A stretch of DNA of 64,000 bases from Hemerocallis citrina (GCA_017893485.1 CM030368.1:178370504-178434503); one strand, 5' to 3'. Positions 1-11,779 are shown, counted from the first letter of the stretch. Translations and numbers: made by a program. The notes: generated by a model from the sequence alone, not told the origin.

Positions 1-2373
1 TTCCGAATGCACCATAGACATTTTGAGTTTTTGGTGATGCCATTTGGACTTACTAATGCTCCCGCAACTGTCCAATGTCTTATGAATGAGATCTTTAAAG
101 ACTACCTTAGAAAATTTGTGTTAGTCCTCTTCGATGACATTTTAGTTTACATTCCAACACCGGAAAGTCATCTCAAACACTTATCGAGAACCTTGGCAGT
201 TTTGAGCTATAGTCAGTTAGTTGTTAAGGAGAGTAAATGCAGTTTGGGCCAAGAATCGGTTGGTTATTTGGGGCATATCATTAGTGCAAAGGGTATAGCA
301 GTGGATTTGAGCAAGATTCAAGTAGTTGAAAGCTAGCCAGAGCCAAATAAAGTGAAAAAATTGAGGGGTTTTCTGGGTTTAACAGGTTATTTTCAAAAAA
401 TTGTCAAGAATTATGGTGGAATTGCTACTACACTCACTCAGTTGTTGAAGAAGAATGCTTTTAAGTGGTCCTCAGCTGCAACCACTACATTTACTACACT
501 CAAGAAAGCAATGACTACTACTACAGTTTTGAAGGCCCCTGATTTTTCTAAACCCTTTGTTGTGGAGACTAATACTTCTCAAGGCAGAATTGGAGCTATT
601 CTCATGCAAGAATCTCATCTAGTAGCCTATATGAGAAAGGGTTTGGATGGTAAAACTTTAGTTTTATCTACATATGAGAAGGAAGTTTTAGCTATTTTAC
701 AAGCAGTTAAATAATGGAAATATTACTTGCTTGGTAATTCTTTTGTTGTAAGAACTTATCAGCTCGGTATTAAGTATATTTGGATCAGTGAATCAAAAAT
801 GAGATTCAAGAGAGATGGCTCTGGAAATTGTTGGGGTTTACCTTCACTGTTGAGTACAAGAAGGGAGTAGATAATAAGGTAGTTGACGGGTTATCTAGGG
901 GAGTAGGAGAGCAAGATACTTGATGCGAAATGACCTTTTTGGATCCCCAATGGCTAGAGCAGGTGAAGCTTATGGTTATAAAGGATCCATACTTTACTAC
1001 ATTACGAGAAAAGTTGCATAAGGGCCAATTAGATCCTGTACATTACAAGCAATTGGGTGGTATCTGGTATTAAAAGGAAAATATCTTGATCGGTCCTACT
1101 ACAAGCGTGAAGAATTTGATTTTTTTTATATCTTCATGCATCGAGTACTGGGAGTCGCTCAGGGTTTCACAAAACATTACAAAGGATTAGAAGGTCTTTT
1201 GTTTGGGAAGGAATCAGTAAAGATGTCATGCTTCTGATTAAAGAGTGCTTGGTATGCCAGCAAAACAAAAATGAAACCTTATTGCCTGCAGGGCTATTGC
1301 ACCCTCTGCCTATTCCTCATAGAGTTTGGGAAGACATTTCAATGTATTTTGTGGAAGGGCTACCCAAAAGCATTGGCATGAGTGTTATAATGGTGGTAGC
1401 TGATCGCTTAACCAAGTATGCCCACTTCATGGGAATCTCTCATCCCTATACTGCTCAGTCCATTGTCCAAGTCATTGATATTGTTTACAAGCTTCATGGC
1501 ATGCCAAGGAGCATTGTTAGTGATCGTGACCCTAGCTTTATTAGTAAGTTTGAAAAGGAATTTTTTACATTACAAAACTGCAAATTAAATCAATCCACTG
1601 CATATCATCCACAAAACGATGGCCAAACAAAGATAGTTAACAAGGCTTTGAAGATGTATTTGCGTGATTTTTGTTGTCTAAGGTAGGCGAAGTTTTTGTA
1701 TAATACAATCTGGAATGTGTCTACGAGACTCATTTATTCGAAGGAGTTTATGGCAGTCCACCACCATCTCTTCTACATTACATCCATGGAACTTCCTACC
1801 TGCTAATAGTTGAAGAAGAATTATTATCTAGGGATGTTATTTTGAATTTGCTCAAGGCTAATATAGCCATTTCCCAAAACCAAATGAAGTATTTTGCTGA
1901 TAAAAGGCGCAGAGAGAGAGAAAGTTTGCAGTTGGAGATTTAGTGTTCCTCAAGATCCAACCTTATAAACAAGTTACAGTGAGAAAGTCTACTCCTCAGA
2001 AGTTATCTTCTAAATTCTTTGGTCCTTATCGTGTACTGGAGAGTATTGGTACAGTTGCATATCGGTTGGATCTACCACCAACAACTACAATACACCTTTT
2101 TTCATGTTTCAAAGTTGAAGAAATGCCATGGAAATCACTTACCCGGTATTTCTGCTGAGTTACCACATTAGTGGGTTGAAGATACTGCTCCAGATGACCT
2201 GAGGTAGTTTTGGATCGAAGGGTGTTTAAAAGGAAAATTCGTATGGGTATTCAGTTTCTAATCAAACTGAAGAATTCAGGGCTTGAATATGCTTCATGAG
2301 TGGATATTGATGAACTTCGCAATAAGTTTCCGAGCTTTGAACTTGGGACAAGTTCATTCCTTAGGGGGGAGGA
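1..2373 (+). pseudogene. Ty3/gypsy chromodomain retrotransposon pol, 3' half, decayed
   Basis: The copy enters the window inside reverse transcriptase. Seen in order: RT with MPFGLTNAPAT and FDDILVY (about 1-340), RNase H (352-714), integrase (about 1228-1690) and an integrase C-terminal/chromodomain-like tail (1943-2360) where LIKLKNSGLEYAS and ELRNKFPSFELG follow RVFKRKIR. Order RT-RNase H-IN-chromodomain is that of Ty3/gypsy chromoviruses. It is dead: stops and frameshifts separate the blocks. Two of the three integrase catalytic acidic residues are replaced, the first Asp by Tyr in the WEDISMYF block and the Glu by Lys in DGQTKIV. A purine tract (2361-2374) follows directly and leads into the LTR, so this is the 3' end of the element. 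The family call is firm; the lineage within chromoviruses is not settled. Confidence 0.9.
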
Positions 2374-2755
2374 GTTTTCAGGGACGTCAGAGTGATCCTA
2401 CAGTCGACGAAGTGGTCTGAGTAATCAGAAGCTACTGGAAGTACTGAAGTATTGCCGATGTTGAGTCTATATCAGTTTAGTTGAGAGTGTCTGTATTTTA
2501 CGTGCTTTGTGCACTTTTTCATTTGAATTGGTATGTGGCGAGTAGGATATTAGTGCACGTTACACTTGCTTATGTGTTTTGTTTCCTATAGCGACCTCAA
2601 CCCTCCATAACCAACTATAAATACTGAGCTGTAATAGAGATTAAATCATCAATAAAATCAACAATTTCTTCCCCAAATTAGCTCGTCTAAACCCTAGTTC
2701 TTGAAATCGCCATTAATGCCTAGATCAAAGTCGTCCACGAATCCAACTCCTGACA
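2374..2755 (+). repeat. 3' LTR of the chromodomain gypsy element
   Basis: About 380 bp directly after the polypurine tract TTAGGGGGGAGGAG. It holds a TATA-like TATAAATA (2616-2623) in a typical LTR promoter position and AATAAAATC (2651) as a possible poly(A) signal. It appears to end near CTCCTGACA. The 5' LTR lies outside the window, so the ends are estimates. Confidence 0.6.
2616..2623 (+). promoter_or_regulatory. TATA box of the gypsy LTR
   Basis: TATAAATA about 240 bp into the LTR and about 30 bp before an A/C-rich stretch suited to transcription start. Assigned from position and motif only. Confidence 0.4.
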
Positions 2756-3052
2756 ATATCATTATGCATTAGAAATAGTAATTGCATATCTACATCTTCG
2801 TTAATTAGGATCAAGAAAAAAAAAGCTTCTTGGTGTTACTCCATAAAAAAGAAGAGAGCTTTTGTTGAGAATAACAAGTGGGTAACTAAATTCTAGCATT
2901 TAGGTTGAATTCTATGTTCTGCATATGTGAATTATAACCATGAAGTTGGTGTTTGTGCATAAATATAAATTTGCATTTATGAGGCGAATTATGTAACAAA
3001 TAGTTGCACATGAGGTGTTTGATAATATGTGTGAATTTAGATTATTTGTATA
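2756..3052. other. AT-rich spacer, no gene seen
   Basis: No coding similarity. The segment near 3004 (TTGCACATGAGGTGTTTGAT) is repeated with changes near 4864, just before the next Helitron copy, so the flank was duplicated together with or before the Helitrons. Confidence 0.4.
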
Positions 3053-4595
3053 CTAGGTTTGCCCATTGACATGTGCCTATGGCATGTCTTCGGAACGGTG
3101 CACCTGGTTTGATTATATAAAATAGTTTTGGAGGTCCAGCAAATTAATTGAAGTAGCAAACATATTATATGAGAAAGCAGTATATTTACATTGAAGTTCA
3201 ACCATCGCCTTCGTGATCATTAGCTTGAACTTACCTGCAATGCATATAGTTCGTTAGAAACACTGCATAGAGTTTTTTTTAACTTCAGCATCACTTTTAG
3301 ATGCTTGTAATAGTTATGCAATGACATTATCTTATAGGTTTTATAGAGCTTACTCTAATCCCATAACCACTATGAGCATGTCTAAATACAACGGTAACGC
3401 AAGTGCATGTGTGAAGGTATCTACAATACCAATAATCTAAACATTTGTTTGTCTAAGACTCAGTTTGCAATTAAAATACCTCTTATTATTATGTCAACCA
3501 AATGAAATACATGAATTTCTCAAAACTCTAATCCAAGCTAATCATTTCTTTTATCTCCACTTTGTCTCCCCATTGCACCTTCATTTAAAAAAAAAAATCA
3601 AAATGGATAAATAACAAATTTACTTTAACTGTCTTTCTTGAGTGGAGAGTTTGCACCCATCACTGGTAAACTCCAATCATCCCAATCCTATATATCCAAA
3701 CATACACTAAAAGTTCTTATATGTTATGTTATCCATGGTTTCTAATAACTAGTGAAGGGAACACTTCACGATAGTATTTTCTCTTGTAGTAAAGAAATTA
3801 ATGTTGCTTATTTGCCAAGTTATTTTAGGTTGCTAGTCAGCTTACTTGTCCTGCTATGGTTTGGAAGCCCAAATTGAGGCCACCAAATAATCCATCTCTC
3901 ACTTGCGTACACCTTAAATCAAAACCAATAAAAAAACTCGTCAAATAAATCACCAAATTAAAATTTTTTAAACCCAAAACTAAAACAAATATACATCTCT
4001 GAACTTAAATCCCATGCACACACAAAATTCAAGTTAGCAAAAAACTAAATAATCCCCTGCACACAAAAAATTAAAATTAGAATGAGAATTCGGTTAATGA
4101 GAAGAAATTAGAGTCGTCGCATCGCATATAAAGGCTCTCAATTTGGTGGAGGGGAGTCGCCGATACGGAGTCGCTTGATATTCGCGCTCGATTTGGTGGA
4201 GGGGAGTCACCAATACGGAATCAGCAGCAGATCAGATATCGGCGACAACCTCTTGATTGGGGTTCGGCATTGGATTTGTATTTGGATTTGCTTTGAGATT
4301 TTGAGATTTTTAAATTTTCAAATTTTCAAAATTTCAAAATTTTAAATTTTTTAAGTCTTTAAAATTTTTTAATTTTCAAAATTTTTTTAAATTTTAAAAT
4401 TTTTAAAATGTCTAATATTTCTAAAATTTCAAAAAATTTTAAAAAATTTAAATAGTTATAAAAATATTTTAAAAAATATTTTTAATAAAATTTTTTTAGT
4501 TTAGTTTTTTTTTTGAATTATTTAAAGTTTTTAAAATTTAAAATTTTTATTTTTAAAAATTTTTAAAATTTTTATTTTCTTAATTTTTTGAATAG

Positions 4596-4643
<48 letters not shown>

Positions 4644-4817
4644 ATTAAGTAAATAAAGGAGTTGTTTTGGGTGGGGGGATTTGAATTTGAGAGTTTTGGG
4701 GGGAAACTTTGGGGGGGGGGGGAGGAATGTGTTTTGTGAGGTTAGATCTGGGTCTTTGATTTTGGGCGGATTGAAGGAGAGCCACTTGATAGCTTTCTTT
4801 GTGTTTTATTATATAGA
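3053..4817 (-). mobile_element. Non-autonomous Helitron, family 1, copy 1
   Basis: Read on the minus strand it begins TCTATATAATAAAACAC (plus end 4817) and ends with CTAG (plus 3053-3056), preceded by a GC-rich stem (ATGCCATAGGCACAT type) about 15 bp inside. A 5' TC, a 3' CTRR, a subterminal hairpin and no TSD are Helitron hallmarks. The host base 5' of TC is A and the one after CTAG is T on that strand, as expected. No coding region is visible. The interior (about 4290-4590) is extreme A/T homopolymer-rich DNA followed by (AG)n. The same termini recur at 4984-6127 and 56164. Confidence 0.65.
4603..4638. repeat. (AG)n microsatellite
   Basis: Uninterrupted AG dinucleotides inside the Helitron. 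Related GA-rich tracts sit at the same place in the copies at 5488-5520, 5905-5925 and 56517-56592, so the tract belongs to the family. Confidence 0.85.
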
Positions 4818-4983
4818 TGTGTATAGGTAGTTTAAATGAGAAAGATTCTCATGGAAAATATTATTGCACATAAGGTGTTTGATGATTTGTATGAATGAGA
4901 AGGGTAATTAAAACATATGAAGTTATGGCTTGTATTGGTTTGAGAACAGTGTCTATGTTCATTTGATGAGTAATATTGGATTA
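4818..4983. other. Spacer between Helitron copies
   Basis: No gene. It shares the TTGCACATRAGGTGTTTGAT segment with the flank upstream of copy 1. Confidence 0.4.
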
Positions 4984-6127
4984 CTAGATTTGCCCATGGG
5001 CACGTGCCTACGGCACGTCTTTGGAACGATACGACACACGAAAAGCCCTGTAAATAGTAAAACAACAATTATGTAGTTCAAGTTTGAATAGAATGACAAT
5101 AATTAGTTGTAAATCAAAGGCTATCTTTCTATTAGTATACTAGATTGTTGTTTTCGGAACGATACAATACACGAAAAGCCCTGTAAACTAGTAAAACAAC
5201 AATTATGTTGATCAAGTTTGAATAATATGATAATAATTAGTTGTAAATAAAAGTCCATGTTTCTATTAGAATATGTTGAGAATATGTTGAAAAATAATTA
5301 TAAATAAGGATGTAAAATCCAATTTCTTAGAACTTTAAGTGTGGAAAATGATGAAATTTAACTGTTGAAGAGATATTTGCTATTTTCAATATAACATATG
5401 CAATAAAAAAAGTATAAAAATTCTGAAAATTTTACAAACCCGAAATCCTAAAATCTAAATTTCTAAGTAAATAAAGAAAGAATGGGAGAGAGAGAGGGAA
5501 AGAGGGAGAGAGAGAAAGAGATAAATATGAAAAAGTGAAGAGAGAAGAGAGAGATAGTAATAAAGTAATGAGTTTTTTAGTTTTGGGGCGAAAAATTTAA
5601 TTTTGGGGTTTGAAATTTTTGGGCAGGAAAATATGTTTTGTGAGAATCAATCTAGGCCATTGGTTTTAGGGGAGATTGAATGAGAGCCACTTGATAGCTT
5701 TCCTTGTAATTTATTATATAGATGTTGAAAAATAACTACAGCTTCTTAGAACTTTAAGGATAGAAAATGATGAAATTTAACTGTTGAAGAGATATTTGCT
5801 ATTTTCAATATAACATGTGCAATAAAAAAAGCATAAAAATTCTGGAAATTTTACAAACCTTAAATCTTAAAATTTAAATTTCTAAGTAAATAAAGAAAGA
5901 ATATGAGAGAGAGAGAAAGAGAGAAATATGAAAAAGTGAAGATAGAAGAGAGAGATAGTAATAAAGTAATGAGTTTTTTAGTTTTGGGGGGAAAATTTTG
6001 ATTTTGGGGTTTGAAATTTGGGGGGGGGGGGGGGAAATGTATTTTGTGAGGTTGGATCTAGACCTTTGATTTTGGGGGGATTGAATGTGAGCCACTTGAT
6101 AGCTTTCTTTGTGTTTTATTATATAGA
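4984..6127 (-). mobile_element. Helitron family 1, copy 2, with two 5' ends
   Basis: The plus-strand left end is CTAGATTTGCCCATGGGCAC; on the minus strand this is the 3' end, with the hairpin CGTGCC-gta-GGCACG before CTAG. Two complete 5' ends in the same orientation occur, at plus 5722 and 6127, both reading TCTATATAATAAA... followed by the conserved GCTATCAAGTGGCTC block. About 400 bp (5723-6127) is therefore a second copy of the 5' part. The 3' subterminal part is also repeated (about 5024-5140 and 5153-5270). Confidence 0.65.
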
Positions 6128-7261
6128 TGTGTGCATTGGTGCTATTGTTGTATTATTTTATAATGGGGATATACTGATGTGACGAATGCACCTATCAGTG
6201 GCCTCCGATATGGCCGGGGCAGTCGGCGTTGATGTGTGAATCCTTCAGTGACCTTCAGAGTGATCCCGGGTTAGTCATCATTGAATTCTTGGTATTGTTC
6301 GTTGGCTTCGGTGTGAACTCTGAGCATGTTGGCACTGAAGTGCGTATACCAGTTAGTGCTGGGAAAAGCAAGATCCTTCGGTGACCTTCGGAGTGATCAC
6401 AGGCTAGCCTTCATTAAATTATTAGTATCGTTCGGTGGCTCTAGTGTGAACTCCAAGCGAGTTGGCACTGAAGTGAGTGAACCAGTCAGTGCCTCGGATG
6501 AGATCGGGTAAGTTGCCATTAGGAAAAGCAAGACCCTTCTGTGACCTTCGGAGTGAACCTGGGCTAGTCGTCATTAGATTACTGATACCGACCAGTGGCT
6601 CCTGATGTGAATTCTAAACGAGTCCGCAATGAAGTAGGTGTACCAGTCAGTGGCATCCGGTATAACTGAGCTAGTTGACACTGGATATTGAATGCTTCTG
6701 TGATTGATTTTTATGGTTGTGCATTACTGATGCTTTTGTACACTGTTGTTATTATATAATTAGGTGTATGGCTTAGTAAGACATGATCCACTATGACACT
6801 ATCATACACTCATTCACAAGCTATTTTCCATGACACATGACAAACACATACACTCATTCACAAACTCATACACTGGGGAATAATTATGTAGACTTGCATG
6901 TATTCGTTAAGTAGTTAATCGATAGAGTATGCAATCATAGTTTTTTTTCCGGAGGTTAGAGTTTATTTGCACGTCAGGTGGTGGTTTTACTGATGTACCC
7001 ACAATTTGTGGTGCAGGTACTACCTGAGATTGGATTTCATAAAAGAGTAAAGGAGATAGGGTCGTGTTAAGAAGCTGAGCATGGTTTATTAATTAAATTG
7101 TATAATTGGTATATGTGTGTGTGTGTGTGTGTGTATGCGCGCGCAATACGTTAATGAATGAAGGTTTTAATTATTCATAATTTTGTACTTGTGTGTAGTA
7201 CTCAAAGCGAGATCTTGAAAGTGCACACGTATTTTGAGGTATCGAGATGTGAGGCATTACA
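6128..7261. repeat. Diverged tandem repeat and noncoding flank
   Basis: Three diverged units carrying CTTCGGTGACCTTCGGAGTG lie at about 6239, 6372 and 6533 (spacing about 133 and 160 bp), each with GTGAACTC..GAGTTGGCACTGAAGT and ACCAGTCAGTG sub-blocks. A (TG)n tract is at about 7107-7133. The block ends GAGGTATCGAGATGTGAGGCATTACA, which resembles the 3' end of a Tekay/Del-type gypsy LTR, so it may be a truncated LTR; this is inference. Confidence 0.4.
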
Positions 7262-7513
7262 AAAAAATGTATGGTGTTTAATAAATGTTACCAAGAATGT
7301 CTACTCGGGTGGGGGATTTTAGACCTATTAGCCGCATGAACTGCTTGGTTACGATTATCATCAAGGTCCTGGCCATCTGCTTGGGAAGCATAATGAATAG
7401 TTTAATTAGCAACACACATTCCGGTTTTATTAGGGGAAGATGTATCTTGGACAGTGTGGCCACCGCGTAACAAGTTATCCATCACTGTCATGCTGGCCAG
7501 TCTAAGAATTTTC
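7262..7513 (+). pseudogene. LINE reverse transcriptase, 5' piece (split by copia)
   Basis: Reads through GDFRPISRMNCL and then NTHSGFIRGRCILDS, the RT motifs of plant L1-type LINEs, with an in-frame TAA at 7468. The frame runs without shift to 7513, where the copia LTR begins. It resumes at 21960 as LLKLDFEKAYDSVDWD once the element and one TTTTC copy are ignored. The LINE is 5'-truncated near 7262, since nothing of ORF1 or endonuclease is present. Confidence 0.85.
7509..7513. repeat. Left TSD of the copia element (TTTTC)
   Basis: A perfect 5 bp match to 21955-21959, immediately outside the two LTRs. Confidence 0.95.
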
Positions 7514-8924
7514 TGTTGGATCCTGTAGGCGAGACAACAAACACTAGAGGGGAGGGGGGGTGAATAGTGTTAATAAAAACTGTGGAAATTTTCTCGGTGC
7601 AGTCGACTTGGTTATGAACCAGTCGACTGATATAACCAAAATAAAGCAAAAACAGTAACTCTGTGCAGTCGACTTATGGATAAGATAGGCGACTGAAGAC
7701 ACAATGAAACTACAACTAATACGACACTGACCAGTCGACTGATAGTGCAAGGAGTCGACTGTCCAGACACTTTTTGCAGAACTTAAGTATACAAGAGTAA
7801 ATGCAAAATCAAGACAACCAATCACAGAGTACACAAGATATATCCTGGTTCGGTCCTCCTGACCTACATCCAGTCCCCAAGCAACCCACTTGAGATTTCC
7901 ACTATTCTTGAAAAAGATTACAAGAATACCCTACGGCGTTAAGACAACAACCTTGTCTAACCCGTAGTCCTTTCTCTCAACTAGAGAAAGCAAACCCACT
8001 CTACTACCAAGAGTGAAACAAAACCGACTCTACAACCTAGAGTCAAAAACACTCTCCAACCGAAAGCAAAAGAACAAGAAAAAACTTTATAGTCAACCTA
8101 TAGCCTTGTTGGTGTTTTTTGTTGTTGCACGTGGCTAAAAACAAGGTCGACTTCTATACCCAGTCCAGAGCGAAATCGTTGCTATACTGGACTGAGTGTA
8201 GAGAACCAGAGAGTTTGAACTTGAAGGCTTGTTCTCAAAGATTTTCACTTGAAATTTCTCAAAGACAGTGCTCGGTATCTCAAAAGGTTTTGTAAAATGT
8301 TGTTAGATCTTTTTAGTGAGATCTGAACTCTTTTTTATAGAGTTAGATCTCCTGAACATTGGGGGACAGTTATTCCAACTGTCAACCAACGGATCTAAGA
8401 GCTGTTGCTTTTGAAAAATCAATTTTGAAAACAGAAAACGGTCAAAAGCTCTCGAACAGTCGACTGGGTTGCCATATGAGTCGACTGATCCGAGTTTGAA
8501 TAAATTTAAACAGTTTTGTACTGTCAGTCGACTGGCAGAGGCTTAAGTCGACTGGTACTCAAAAGTTAAATTACTTCAAACTGTTTTGACTCTTTTTGGG
8601 GGTTTTTAAGAGACACACATTATGAAATTTTGAGTGTGTGTGTGTGACAAGGCTTTACATCAGACTAAGACTCAACAGAAAAAAAGATACAATGTTTTTA
8701 CAAGACACTACAATTTTGACACAATTGAGCTAAAGGTCTTGAGTCTTGAGTCTTGTCTTGAGTGAAGTCTTGAATCTTGTCTGAGTGAAGTCTTTATCTG
8801 TATCCTTTGAGCTTGTTCATTTGTTCAGCTAAAATAGTCTTTTGTATATACAACCTGCAATATTAGCTGTATAACATAGACACATGTTGCACTGTGTTGT
8901 GATCATCAAAATCAAGAATCAACA
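7514..8924 (-). repeat. 3' LTR of the SIRE-like copia element
   Basis: 1411 bp, with termini TGTTGGATCC and AATCAACA on the plus strand (TG...CA). It is collinear with 20548-21954. The main length difference is a G run near 7550 (AGGGGAGGGGGGG against a single G run). It holds about ten GTCGACT motifs. Confidence 0.95.
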
Positions 8925-8938
8925 TTCTCCCCCTTTTT
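8925..8938 (-). promoter_or_regulatory. Polypurine tract of the copia element
   Basis: On the minus strand, CAAAAAGGGGGAGAA abuts the TG of the 3' LTR. Similar GGGGGAG tracts occur twice more upstream (plus 8998-9006 and 9344-9356), the last within the same GATGATGACAAA context, so the PPT region looks repeated. Confidence 0.85.
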
Positions 8939-9467
8939 GATGATGACAACACAATAGCTGATAATAACAGATAATATACAAGCATAGTAAAGACATGCTC
9001 CCCCTATTAAAAACACAGAATGCATTGTTTTTTTAAAAATGTTTCATAAAACATGTATCATTCAACTTATCAAAATGGCAGGCGACTGATCAGGAAACTC
9101 ATACATAGAAAAATCACAATCAGAAAATAAGTACAGATGCAGCAGCAGCAGTCGACTTATATGCCTATTGGCAGTCGACTGACCAGAGAATTTTCCAATA
9201 CAGCAGAAGCAGTCGACTTATATGCCTGTTGGCAGTCGACTGACCAGAGAATTTTCCAATACCCAGAAATAGAACAAAGTTAACAAACCAGAGGATATCA
9301 AACATATCAAACACAGATAATAAAGCAACCATAACACAGATATCTCTCCCCCTTTGTCATCATCAAAAACACAAAATAACAATCTTTTGCATAGAAAAGA
9401 AACTAAGATAAAGTCTCATACAGAAATAAGTGCATTAAAAAAGAAAATTACATAAAATAAAAAGTCT
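8939..9467. other. 3' untranslated region of the copia element
   Basis: No ORF. A 60 bp block carrying two GTCGACT motifs (CAGTCGACTTATATGCC... then CAGTCGACTGACCAGAG) is tandemly duplicated at about 9148-9195 and 9208-9256. Extra PPT-like tracts are at 8998 and 9344. Confidence 0.6.
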
Positions 9468-10558
9468 TCAATCGTCCTCATCGGAGTCTTCATCGTCACC
9501 ATGAGAAGGAGGATGAAATTGAGAATTGAAGAGATCAGTGAGGTTGTCAAGTTTGGTATCAATGTTGTCTAGTTTGGAATCAAGGTAATGAAGTTGGGTA
9601 TCCACAGTGGCTGAATGTTTCATAAGATAGGAGACACAGTCATATAGAGTACGAGGATCATCATAGTTGGCTTGAAAAATAGGTGGATCAGAAGAGGTAG
9701 AAGGTCTAGAGGGTCGAGAAGTACAACCTAAAGGAGCTTGAGAAAGTGGAGGAGACCTAGGGGGTGATCTAGAAGGAGGATCAAGAAGTTTCATTCGTGC
9801 CAAACTAGCACGATCGAAACACTCATAATGAGTAACAACATGGGTCTCGGAATCGAGATCAATACCAAAAGCTACAAAGACTCTAGTGAGAAGACCACCA
9901 AAAGGTAGAAAGTGAGTGTAGTTTTGTTCAAGTTTAGAAAAGATGACACGACCCCAATTGACAGCAATTTTACCAAATATTGCATATACAGCTTTTTGTA
10001 ATTCTAGAGAATACTGGTCATAACTACCCTTTTTGGGAAGGATGTTATAGGCTAGTATTCTAGCTACAAGCTTAGCAATAGGTTTAATATTTTTGCTAGT
10101 CATTGGAGGGCCATAATTGGGTAAAAAGATTTTAGATAAAACAGAGGCATCATCTAAATAACATCATCAAGATATAATCCTCCGTCATCAATACCAAGAA
10201 TTTGATTGATTCTAGTGGGTGTGAGTGTCATTTTGACATTTTTCACAGACGAACGGATAACTACATCCCCATCGTGTTTTTGTACAACCCTCATATTTGT
10301 GTAAAACAAATAGATGAGTTGGGGATAATAGTTGGGCTGATTAGATAGAGAGAGAAAATCATGAAGACTACTATTTTGAAATAAGGGGACAAGATTAAAA
10401 CGATCAAGATCATTGAAGTTAACAAATCTTCCAGGGAAGAATGGTAATGGTACAAATAAGGTACCATTGTTCAATGAGATCAGGACTTAAAAGAAATTGA
10501 GTGTAATCTTGAGATGAAGAACTACCCTCATGAGATCTCTTGGATCTTTTAGGAGCCA
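9468..10558 (-). pseudogene. Extra ORF downstream of copia pol (plant transposon-protein-like)
   Basis: One reading frame broken by two shifts. It starts MAPKRSKRSHEGSSSS at 10558 (basic, serine-rich, possibly nuclear), shifts near 10474, and continues as RFVNFNDLDRFNLVPLF and LTPTRINQILGI. It shifts again near 10150 (two overlapping Asp-Asp frames) and runs through NWGRVIFSKLE to a Pro/Ser-rich stretch, a heptad-like LDSKLDNIDTKLDNL coiled coil and a very acidic C-terminus ending at 9468. The middle block resembles the 'putative plant transposon protein' family (Transposase_32-like), which I recognise by pattern only. It sits between RNase H and the 3' LTR, where SIRE elements carry an additional ORF. 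No membrane segment is obvious, which argues against an envelope role. Function is unknown. Confidence 0.65.
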
Positions 10559-11049
10559 TAAAAAGAGAGAGGTGAAATGATTTTAACAAAGAAAAGGACG
10601 AAAGATCAGACCAGAGGTGAGCACCAGTAGTAGTTGTGAGTCGACTTCCTTCTTCTTCACAGATTAGGGTTTGGGATTTTGGGTGAAAAATTGGAGATCG
10701 GTAAAGGTGAGAAAGAGGGGCTGGTAAAGGGTTTTTAACTGAGGATAAACGGCTGAGATCAAAGAGGGAAGAAATCGACAGTTGAGATAAGAGATCACGG
10801 GTGAAAAAAGAAGTGAATTTTATCTCAAAAGTTGCGATGAATAGTCGCTGAAGACAATTGAACTCTCGACAGTCGACTGGTAGGGTATATCAGTCGACTG
10901 AGTCGAGGAGAGACTAAAAAAAATTATGTCTACTTATCAGTTGACTGGTATCAGGACCAGGCGACTGGTCAGATAAAAAAATAGATATGGTTTAAAGTAC
11001 AGTACAGTTGACTTACTCAAGAACACAGTCGACTTAACAGAAACAATTT
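10559..11049. other. Noncoding spacer between copia pol and the extra ORF
   Basis: No coding similarity. It contains intact GTCGACT motifs at about 10641, 10870, 10893 and 11029 and decayed ones (GTTGACT, GGCGACT) between them. Confidence 0.5.
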
Positions 11050-11714
11050 TCAACAAATATCAATAAAATCACAAATTCCAAGTTCTCTTCTTAAATTAAT
11101 GAAAGTATCTTCTTTAAGGGGTTTGGTAAATATGTCTGCTACTTGTTTATCAGTAGAGAAAAAGTCTAAAGATATATCTCCTTTTAAAACATGATCACGT
11201 AGAAAATGATGTCGAATATCAATATGTTTTGTACGTGAATGTTGAATCGGATTTTTAGATAAATTAATTGCACTGGTATTATCACACATAATTGAGGGTT
11301 TCTTAAATGAAATACCATAGTCTAATAAAGTTTGTTTCATCCACAAAATTTGTGCACATGCCAAACTTGCAGCAATATACTCAGCTTCTGTGGTTGATAG
11401 GGATACGGAATTTTGCTTTTTACTGTACCAAGAGACTAGGGAATGTCCCAAAAAGTGACATGTACCACTAGTACTCTTGCGATCAGTTTTGCTTCCAGCA
11501 AAATCAGCATCGCTATATGACAAAAGTTGAAAATTATCGGTGCGTGGATAAAATAAACCATATTCAGATGTGCCTTTAATATATCTTAAAATTCGTTTCA
11601 CTGCTTTTAAATGAGACTCTTTAGGACTAGATTGATATCTAGCACATAAACATACGCTGAACATAATATCTGGTCTACTTGTAGTAATATATAAGAGTGA
11701 ACCAATCATACCTC
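11050..11714 (-). pseudogene. Copia RT C-terminus and RNase H
   Basis: Reads RGMIGSLLYITTSRPDIMF, then LRYIKGT, SDADFAGSKTDRKSTSG, SLSTTEAEYIAAS, CDNTSAINLSKNP, HIDIRHHFLRDHV and ADIFTKPL: a complete Ty1/copia RNase H with its acidic residues. The stop is at 11050. Only its 5' junction is abnormal: at 11715 the frame runs into the CACTA end. The matching upstream half ends at 16203. Confidence 0.93.
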
Positions 11715-11717
11715 GAT
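11715..11717. repeat. Left TSD of the CACTA element (GAT)
   Basis: Identical to 16203-16205. A 3 bp TSD is diagnostic for CACTA elements. Confidence 0.93.
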
Positions 11718-11779
11718 CACTAGTAGAAAATGCTACAGTCGCAATAGAAATTTTCCTTGTAGAAGAGTACAATTCCATG

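Noticed and set aside
5874..6095. Pro/Ser/Leu-rich minus ORF, also seen at 56487-56729
   Set aside because: Part of the Helitron 5' region; it recurs only because the Helitron recurs, and no domain is present.
7544..7834. Minus ORF repeated at 20517-20864
   Set aside because: It lies in the two LTRs. The duplication is the LTR pair, not a gene family.
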